A DNA stretch of 52,513 bases from Saccoglossus kowalevskii. Taxonomy: Eukaryota > Hemichordata > Enteropneusta > Harrimaniidae. This document shows, in pieces, positions 45,401-52,513 of the stretch. How positions within the stretch are numbered: position 1 is the first letter of the stretch; every line of letters begins with the position of its first letter. Below the pieces are notes generated by a model, which did no database searches, was not told the DNA's origin, and was given only the letters and a program-made list of their open reading frames with translations. The DNA lies in assembly GCF_000003605.2 (NCBI RefSeq), contig NW_003131866.1, forward strand, positions 228,690 to 281,202, read 5' to 3'. The translations under genes were made by a program, and so were the position numbers.

Positions 45401-48400
45401 ATTTAACTATGTTTTTTGGAACAAAATTGATGTAATTCCCATTGGCTAATGGTTTATATTATGTGAATAATAACTTCAAGGATTTAATGGGGAAATTTAT
45501 TTTGGAAAGTATTCATTCTGACGATTAAGAAAGTGGGTGTTTTTAGGAATTGGGGACCTTTTCAATAGTACAAAAGTCTAGTTGAAGTACATGCTTAGAA
45601 CACTTGTATAGTAAGTGACTATTGTACAAAGAAAACTTGACCTTTATAAGAAACATCAATGATAAGATGCCCAGATTCTTATAAAATCTAGTCCTTAAAA
45701 CTTGTCTTTATTGGACTGAGGCTAAGTATTTGAAACCTTTCAATTTTCCAATATATTTATAAATCTGGAAAGGGATGTGTCACCTGACTGACATTGTTAC
45801 AAATGAGCTGACCTCATTCTGCAGTAAAAATATATGTATAAGGCTTAAATTGATTATTAGCTGGGTTTTATTTTTGCTTTTTTTTTTATTCGTAGCTATA
45901 GTATATGCATGTACCGGGGGTAGTTCACTATAGAATGAATAACTGTCTTGACAAACTACTAATTTTTAAATCTAATGAATATCCCTGCAATGTCAAATTT
46001 GCTTAAAACCAGTTTATTTTTTAGTTGTAAAGTATGATCAATTATGAATGAGATCAGTTTATGAAATTGTATGTATTTTCTAAGCTCCTTTGAATTATTT
46101 ACTGTTTGATCATATAGATTGTCAATAAAATTATCATATAAAAATAAAACATGTACAAAGTTCATGTAGTGATTGTTAACCAGTATTTTTTCTGTTGACA
46201 TTCTAAACCAATCTGCCATTGTGGTAATACTCTATTCCTGTCTATTATTCTTCTCAGCTGATTATAATATTCAAATTTTTAATGATTATTTTATCAGTAA
46301 TTATGTTTTTTCTTCAGATTTCTGGCTTCTAATAAAAGAACATCTCAATAAACATGAACTTGAAAGATACATGACTCTAAAAGAAATCAATACAGATACA
46401 GGCCGTGGTAGAGCATGGTTGCGCTCAGCGCTCAATGAACATTCGCTAGAGAGATACATACATATGATATTAGCAGATAGAACAATTATTAAGTAAGTAA
46501 CATTTTGTTTTGAAAAATACCTTTAGTATGCACAGAATTGTTATTTTGATTTATGTTCATTTCATAATGGAATTCAACATGCAGCAAGGCTTTGTAAAAC
46601 GGTCACTAGCAAGGTGCATCAAGTTCAGAGATCTGACCTGCATGCTACAATTTAGAGCAACAGTGATGTTGAGAACTCGTACGAGTTTTGTGGGAATGAC
46701 TTCTTGCATGTGGGGAATTGTTCCCCAAGCGTCCCTCCGCTAATATTACAAGCACCATGTAAAAGGTCACCTTTTTGGTCCCATATAGCATGTACCCAGT
46801 AAAGCCTAAGCCTCAAGTGGTGGACGGATTTGGTAAACTTATGATCGATTCATCACCTCCATCTGTAACCCTGGTCATGGACGCTTTGGAAGTAGGCTAC
46901 GGAGCCCATCTCATGTACAATTGGGTGAAATGTCACATAAACATACTTGAGATGTTAGTACTCAAGCAAACACTAGTCCATTTCCTGATAGAGGTTCAGA
47001 ACAAGAAAATGCTAGTCGGCTGTGACAACTCATCGGTAGTAATTTATAGTCATAAACCATGGGGGACAAGATCCCAGGGCTAAACCAGCAAGTTGAAGAT
47101 ATGTTACTGTGGTGCAGCGAGATTTAAGCTTGTCACCTGGCAGTGGTCAGAAATAGTGCAGTCGATGTGACATTGTGGAAGCAAGAGGCAAGTCTCTCGG
47201 GTATGGCAATCAGCCTGGTCATCCTGTGGGGAGAGCCAGTACCATAAAATGCCTACTGCTATTATTAGGGTTATTTGATGAATTTGAAGCAGAAAATATA
47301 TTTTCATGAAACCAAATGTACATTAGAATTATATTACGAATAGGCTTATAAAACTGATACAACAAAATGAACTACATGCTCAATTTATGACTGTCCTTGA
47401 ACCCTAAGGTCAAAGTTCAATTTCTGTTTACTAAATTTTAAGATGAAGGGATGCTGTGACATTTTATCAAAGATTAGACAATCTGTGATTATATACACAG
47501 ATTGGGGAGACAGACCAGCAACACTGGCCAATTGCACAGGTTATGTCATCTCCAAAATATGCTTTTTCTCTTATAGACAGTATTATGAAGACTGGTCATT
47601 TCTTTGGGACGATGAAAGGTCTAGTATGTTACCGATGATGGCTGCTGGACTTGGTTCTATTCTCTTTGCTATTAACATAGATAACGAAGAACTTAATGGT
47701 GGTAGGCAGGTATGTATCTATCTTGTGTATATACGCACAGCTCAAAACGAACTTAATGGTGGTAGGCAGGTATGTTTCTATCTTGTGTATATACGCACAG
47801 CTCAAAACGAACTTAATGGTGGTAGGCAGGTATGTATCTATCTTGTGTATATACGCACAGCTCAAAACGATAAAATCTATTCATACTTCCAGGTTAAAAA
47901 TACTCGTCCATTAAAGAATTACTTTAAATTGTTTAATAAATCTAATCTGAAAATATGCTTAAATGATATTTTGATTTGTTCCCAGATGTCTCACTTGCCT
48001 TGTTTTACAATAAGCATGAAATTCATGTGACCAAACAAATCACCGTTTCTTTTAGATGTAAACATAACAAAATTGTTGCATACAGCAAGTACAATTTTCA
48101 ATTTACAATGTTTTGCCATATATTTGGTGTATTTATAATTATTTATACTAAAAATACATGAAAAACCAAGATTAATAAAAATAAATGCAATAAACTCTTA
48201 ACAATAAAATTGTCATCAGTTTATGTGTCTACTTGACTTGGCTTTTTAAAAAACATGTTTACATACACAAAATGTGGGTGCAAAAAGGATCACGGTATAA
48301 AATAATATGTAAAATATTGTTTTTATTCATTCAACTTTTATCTGATATACATTGTATTGTTAAGAACTCACGATTCTGATTTTTTTTTGCATCATAAATT

Positions 48401-50537
48401 ATATTCTTTCTATTTGTTTAGTGCATCTTCTAAAGCAGATTTAAATATAGTTCACTTCACATTGAGTAATCTTCAATTTTGTTTCATTTTTGTCAGAAAA
48501 ATCACAAAGCAAGTGGATAATTAACCTGTTTTTGAAATGTCAATACATGTATTTACTCGATTACAAACTTTTACTATTTCATTAGTTGCGTTCTCGCACA
48601 ACTCCTTAGCATGGGCGATGACATCAAAAACGTTAGTTTGTGCTAAGAAAATGTTTGCAAGAAACACATTTTGCACACTTTATATGTATTTTTCGGTAAT
48701 TTTGTTTTAACCAATAAGTTATTATGTTGGCTATAAGTTTTGATGAACAATCTTAATACTTAAAATAATACCAGTATGCAGGATTATTTTGTGAACTGTG
48801 ACTTTCGCAATCAATGTGTTAATTAATATCTCACTATACAGTGTGAGCATTCATGTTGTTATTGGATCGATCATTGCTATGGATGTAATGAACATTGTTT
48901 TATTATTTTGCAGTCGTCTTCTGCACACGGTTCACCATCACATCAGAGTCGTTATGCGAGTCGTGTCATGGATGAACCACAACCAGTCTATCCCGGGGAT
49001 GTGTTAATTAATGGTAAGATTTTTGAATTAAGGCGTGACAGAGGTTTGAATCAAGGCTGAAAGAGTTTGCATCCAGGCATGACAGGTTTTGAATCAAGAC
49101 CTGAAAGAGTTTTGAATCAAGGCATGACAGAGGTTTTGAATCAATATGTGACAGAGGTTTTGAATCAAGGCATGACAGGTTTTGAATCAAGGCGTGACAA
49201 GTTTTGAATCAAGGCATGACAAGTTTTGAATCAAGGCGTGACAAGTTTTGAATCGAAGTGTGACAGAGATTTTGAATCTTGGGCTTGACAGGTTTTGAAT
49301 CTTGGGCTTGACAGGTTTTGAATCAAGGCAATACAGAGGTATTTGAATCTAGGCATATTGGGGGTTTTGAATCAAGGCATGACAGGTTTTGAATCAAGGC
49401 ATGACAGGTTTTGAATCTAAGCATATTGGGGTTTTGAATCAAGGCATGACAGAGGTTTTGAATCTAGGCATATTGGGGTTTTGAATCAAGGCATGACAGG
49501 TTTTGAATCTCGGCATGACAGAGATTTTGAAATTGGGCATATTGGGGTTTTGAATCAAGGCATGACAGGTTTTCAATCTGGGCATATTGGGGTTTTGAAT
49601 CAAGGCATGACAGGTTTTGAATCGTAGTATAACAGGTTTTGAATCTAGGCATATTGAGGGTTTTGAATCAAGGGATGACAGGTTTTGTGAATCTAAATTG
49701 CCAGTATCTGCAGATCCTACCAAAATGACAGCCTCACTTCTACTTTCTCAAAATTTGTTTATATTATCAATGTGAACTCTGCATCTAAGCATCCATACAA
49801 GACAAGTTTAGAGCAAGGTGATATCTCAAGGTTTTTTATGAAAAGTGAAAAAGTTTTTCTAATAATTTAGAACTTTGATTTTCTGTATTTTACAGAGGCT
49901 TCAAAAGAGAAAAAAAGAGAAAAGAAGAAAAAGAAAAAGAAGGGGTCGATTTCAATCGTGTCATTTGATGGCAGTACATCACGATCATATGGTAATTCCT
50001 ACTCGGTATCTTTGGGTTCAGATACCGGATCTGTTGATGACAAAACTAGGAACATTGATGAAGGTATTAGCACTGTGATTGCTGCTACACATTCAACTAC
50101 ACAAGGTTTTGATGTGACTAATACTCAAACTACACAACTACCATTTGCAAGAACGAACAGTGATTGTGCGATTCGAGAGATGTCAACTTCATATCAAACT
50201 AAAACTCCTCCTCCGACACCATGTGACCCATCGATTCTATCACAGGTCAGCAGTTCCGAGAATTTATCAAAAATGGTCTATGTGAGTGAGAGATTGGCTG
50301 CACAACTTGAAAGTGACGTGAATTCCCGAAATAACCATGTTACTACATCACATATCACAACAAGTCTGTCATCAGAGCTTGCAAAAGCACATATTGGTAA
50401 TCAAGAAGGTGATGATGCCAGTTCCGGTCAATCTGGCGATTTATCTGGTGAGGTTTCCAGAACTGGTTCATCAGCTGTGTTACATACTATCGATGATGAC
50501 AACAATGCTGATCTATATCCTATATCACAAGATTTAG
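42417..50537 (+). CDS. SNX29: SNX29 (RUN-domain sorting nexin), 5' half
   Basis: Seven exons: 42417-42420 (ATG A), 43332-43530, 44112-44170, 46318-46492, 47577-47709, 48914-49013 and 49896-50537. Phases join to about 437 residues and then leave the window. The start MSDDIFSNERQHLLDRLLDA, then VKQCQVRFGGR and RVSCLCAQFETVFQHGMKK, opens the RUN domain, which continues through KEHLNKHELERYM, GRGRAWLRSALNEHSLERYI, YYEDWSFLWDDERSSMLPMM and AAGLGSILFAINIDNEELNG (to about residue 188). This matches vertebrate SNX29 block by block. A lysine-rich [20 protein letters not shown] follows, also as in SNX29. The family adds a coiled coil and a PX domain, presumably beyond 52513. It is thought to act in endosomal membrane traffic. 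Exon 7 either splices at 50538 or reads to a stop at 50564. Confidence 0.93.
42819..42865. repeat. 29-bp palindromic insertion flanked by 9-bp direct repeats
   Basis: GGTCAGAAC at 42819-42827 and again at 42857-42865 brackets a 29-base perfect hairpin (arm AGGGAGCTGTAAT, loop CTC, arm ATTACAGCTCCCT). Removing the hairpin and one direct repeat restores plain sequence. This has the form of a minimal foldback insertion. It lies in SNX29 intron 1. Confidence 0.6.
44171..46317. other. SNX29 intron 3, no additional feature seen
   Basis: AT-rich DNA with short repeats only. No conserved coding sequence, SINE head or element terminus was recognised. Confidence 0.45.
46600..47275 (+). pseudogene. Degenerate DIRS/Ngaro-type retroelement fragment (RT end and RNase H)
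   Basis: Conceptual translation across frames gives the end of a reverse transcriptase (GMTSCMWGIVPQASLR), then an RNase H-like domain: VTLVMDALEVGYGAHLM, HINILEMLVLKQTLVHFL, LVGCDNSSVVIY and GTRSQG. This order (D-A-GWGAH, HIN-LE, DN-TVV-Y, GGTRS) is typical of DIRS1/Ngaro tyrosine-recombinase retrotransposons. Frameshifts and stops break it (for example before 46745 and after 47083), and no tyrosine recombinase or termini are seen. It is a dead 5'- and 3'-truncated copy in SNX29 intron 4, same strand as the gene. Described only; not reconstructed. Confidence 0.7.
47689..47868 (+). repeat. SNX29: 60-bp tandem triplication across an SNX29 exon/intron border
   Basis: Three 60-base units start at 47689, 47749 and 47809, with one base different in the second. 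Each holds the last codons of the RUN-domain exon (GAACTTAATGGT...) and its splice donor GGCAG|GTATGT (GT at 47710, 47770 and 47830). Because 60 is divisible by three and no stop occurs, use of the second or third donor would add 20 or 40 residues in frame (ELNGGRQVCIYLVYIRTAQN per unit). Confidence 0.95.
47869..48913. other. SNX29 intron 5 remainder
   Basis: AT-rich DNA with no recognisable gene, element terminus or RNA. Confidence 0.45.
49025..49692. repeat. Minisatellite, ~20-24-bp unit, about 30 copies
   Basis: The unit is about GTTTTGAATCAAGGCATGAC followed by AG, with variants TCTAGGCATATTGGG and AGAGGTTTTGAAT. It begins eleven bases after the SNX29 exon 6 donor and fills most of intron 6. 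Minus-strand open frames over it are by-products of the repeat. Confidence 0.92.
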
Positions 50538-50741
50538 GTGATTATTGCTTCTTCTATATAATCTAGAAGAAAAACTTGAACAAATACAAATGTTGAATGA
50601 ATCACATCTTTTCTGCTACAAGTTGTATAGTTTCTGTGATAAATTCAATTCAGAATCAATGATTAGGAAATGATGTGTACATGGTTGGTTAAGATTGGCA
50701 TGCTGTTGAGGCTTTTACTTTAGGGGCGATTCATATATAAA

Positions 50742-52080
50742 AATAATGGTAGCAAATAGGTGTCAACGCGATCTAGTCTAGGTGTCAACCGGCGCACGCC
50801 GCCCGGTACTCAACATTACAGTCGGTCAGTGTACGCGGATTACATTGCGAAGGTCGCAAATAAAAGCAGCTTTAACTACTATTTCCATGTAGTGCTTTTT
50901 GTTAGCTCCGCTGTCGACTTTGTCGAGCGGAGCTTATCATATGAGTGATTGTCCGTCGTCGTCATCCGTCGTCGTCGTCGTCGTCGTCCGTCGTCCGTGT
51001 CAACGTTTTACTTTTTCGACTTCTTCTTGAAAACTACAAGCCTAAATGCTTTGATACTTGGTGTATATGTACCTTGGGTAGACCTCTCTCAGATTTGTTC
51101 ATTTTGTGATGATATCTTTAATTCTCTAATTTTGGTGAATATTTTTGTCATTTTTGGTAAAAACTGATATTTTCGACTTCTTGTTAAAAACCGCAAGTGC
51201 AATTGCTTTGATATTACATATATAGGTACTACATGTGGACCTCTCTCAGATTTGTTCATTTTGTAATGATATCTTTAATTCTCTAATTTTGGTGAATATT
51301 TTTGTCATTTTTTGGTGAAAAGTGATATTTTCGACTTCTTGTTAAAAACCGCAAGTCCAATTGCTTTGATACTACATATATAGGTACTACATGTGGACCT
51401 CTCTCAGATTTGTTTATTTCGTGATGATATCTTCAATTCTCTAATTTTGGTGAATATTTTTTGTCATTTTTGGTAAAAAGTGATATTTTTGACTTCTTGT
51501 TGAAAACTGTAAGTCCGATTGCTTTGATATTACATATATAGGTACTACATGTGGACCTCTCTCAGATTTGTTCGTTTTGTGATGATATCTTCAATTCTCT
51601 AATTAATTTATTTTGGTGAATATTTTTGTAATTTTTGATAAAAAGTGATATTTTCGACTTCTTGTTAAAAACTGTAAGTCCGATTGCTTTGATACTATTC
51701 ATATTGTTCATTTTCTAATGATGTCTTCACTTCTTTAATTGAAATGTGCATTGCTAACAGCGGAGCTATCTCAGCCGATAGGCTGCTTGTTTATTATTCA
51801 TTCAAGTGTTTATATCAAAAAGATTGTTCAGTCATTCACATAGAATCGATCTTTGCTCTTCACACTGCACAGGAAACGTGACAGCACAATAATTTAATAA
51901 ACGACCATGACCAGCCAGCACACTCCACATACCATGTGAAAATTATTTTTTGTTTCAGTAAAATTAGTATGAACCCATGGTCTGCGATTAAAGAATCATA
52001 GAATTATAATTGTAGTCAGTAAAAACGGGTGGTCACAGAAGGATCACAGATCGCGTTGACACCTATTTGCTACCATTATT
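50742..52080. mobile_element. Element with perfect 33-bp TIRs, carrying a nested A element
   Basis: 50742-50774 and 52048-52080 are perfect inverted copies, beginning AATAATGGTAGCAAATAGGT and continuing GTCAACGCGATCT. Between them are a GC-rich stretch (50775-50860) and the complete A4 element, with about 250 bp on the far side. Without A4 the element would be roughly 450 bp. No transposase is seen. The target duplication is unclear, and B4 begins right at its right edge. Confidence 0.6.
50902..51793 (-). mobile_element. Family A HINE-like element, copy A4 (best preserved)
   Basis: Minus-strand element. The 3' palindrome at 50902-50936 (TTAGCTCCGCTGTCGACTTT / GTCGAGCGGAGCT) is followed by a GTCGTCGTC microsatellite (50950-51000) and about four core monomers of about 150-165 bp (each with TTTCGACTTCTTGTTAAAAA, GGTACTACATGTGGACCTCT and TTGGTGAATATTTTTGTxAT). 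The 5' hairpin GAGCTATCTCAGCCGATAGG with CTGCTTGTTT closes at 51793. Noncoding. Monomers are more alike here than in other copies. Confidence 0.82.
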
Positions 52081-52513
52081 AGTCCCCGTTCGAACGTAGT
52101 CCGAAAACGGGGACTTATGTTTTGCCCTGTGTGCGTCCGTGTATCCGTGCGTCCGTGATCACCTGTATCTCGAACATGCATGGACCGATTAAGTTCAAAC
52201 TTCACTCATAGATCACACATTATATGGGACATATGCACATGCATTTTTTTCATGATCCGATTAACGATAGCCGAATAGTGGCCATTTTAAGGCCGAAAAT
52301 GCATCAAAATCGCATTTTTTCACCATTCCGGACCCGGATCTCAGTTATGCATAGACGGATTTTGTTCAAATTTGGTACATACATTAAACATAATAGGACC
52401 TTGATGCACTTCATTTTTTTGGGGGGATCGGGCTTGAAATGGCCGACTGGCGGCCATTTTGTTTTAAAGAATTCAGTTCTGGATCCGTATCTGAGACATG
52501 TCTGGATTGATCG
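52079..52513 (-). mobile_element. Family B HINE-like element, copy B4 (cut by window end)
   Basis: Minus-strand 3' palindrome at 52079-52116 (TTAGTCCCCGTTCGAACGT / AGTCCGAAAACGGGGACT), a GTGCGTCCGTGTATCCGTGC microsatellite, then core monomers nearly matching B2 in reverse, including CATTCCGGACCCGGATCTCA and GAAATGGCCGACTGGCGGCC. The 5' end lies past the window. Confidence 0.75.

Larger units (their letters stand above)
50538..52513. other. SNX29 downstream intron (or 3' region) filled by nested elements
   Basis: If the GT at 50538 is used as donor, the rest of the window is intron. It contains a TIR-bounded element with a family A copy nested in it, directly abutted by a family B copy cut by the window edge. 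No further SNX29 exon is recognisable. Confidence 0.5.

Noticed and set aside
49439-49723. 94-codon minus-strand frame with repeated LDSKPxxCLDSKP-like peptides
   Set aside because: Translation of the intronic minisatellite; no start context, promoter or conserved domain.

Overview
The window is nuclear DNA of an animal, most likely a marine invertebrate. The genes are split by GT-AG introns, intergenic and intronic DNA is AT-rich, and repeats fill the spaces. There are no prokaryotic operons. Five conserved bilaterian protein-coding genes can be read exon by exon. The protein sequences do not let me name the species; a mollusc, hemichordate or similar lineage would fit. An 87-base N run at 35857-35943 marks an assembly gap.

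Layout from left to right. (1) 83-1194, + strand: the last three coding exons of a WBP2-like adaptor with PPPY motifs; its 5' part lies off the left edge. (2) 15983-6048, - strand: a complete four-exon MXRA7-like membrane protein, tail to tail with WBP2. (3) About 16100-32841, + strand: a complete TRMT1 gene, encoding tRNA (guanine-26,N2) dimethyltransferase. It has 15 coding exons, a possible mitochondrial presequence, a 12-residue coding minisatellite, a four-cysteine zinc site and a C-terminal CCCH zinc finger. It is head to head with MXRA7. (4) 41996-38180, - strand: a complete RPL10 (uL16) gene of 214 residues with a tiny TOP-type first exon. (5) 42417 to beyond the right edge, + strand: the 5' half of SNX29, with a RUN domain and a lysine-rich linker, head to head with RPL10. 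Its coiled-coil and PX parts are not in the window.

The spaces carry many mobile elements. Two families with unrelated sequence (called A and B here) share one architecture: a 5' AACAAG end with a short hairpin, a core of tandem monomers, a microsatellite, and a 3' palindromic hairpin ending in CTAA. This resembles Helentron-associated (HINE) elements. Other elements are a 1.3 kb Mutator-like element with 160-bp inverted termini and a 9-bp target duplication, a Tc1/mariner-like element, a TA-flanked MITE, two tRNA-derived SINEs, a degenerate DIRS/Ngaro-type fragment, a foldback element, and two very small palindromic insertions flanked by 9-bp direct repeats. Four tandem-repeat arrays lie in introns or across exons. 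One of them triplicates the splice donor of an SNX29 RUN-domain exon.

The five genes do not form a pathway. They cover signalling/transcription coactivation (WBP2), a membrane protein of unclear role (MXRA7), tRNA modification (TRMT1), the large ribosomal subunit (RPL10) and endosomal trafficking (SNX29). The two divergent pairs, MXRA7/TRMT1 and RPL10/SNX29, probably share bidirectional promoters.
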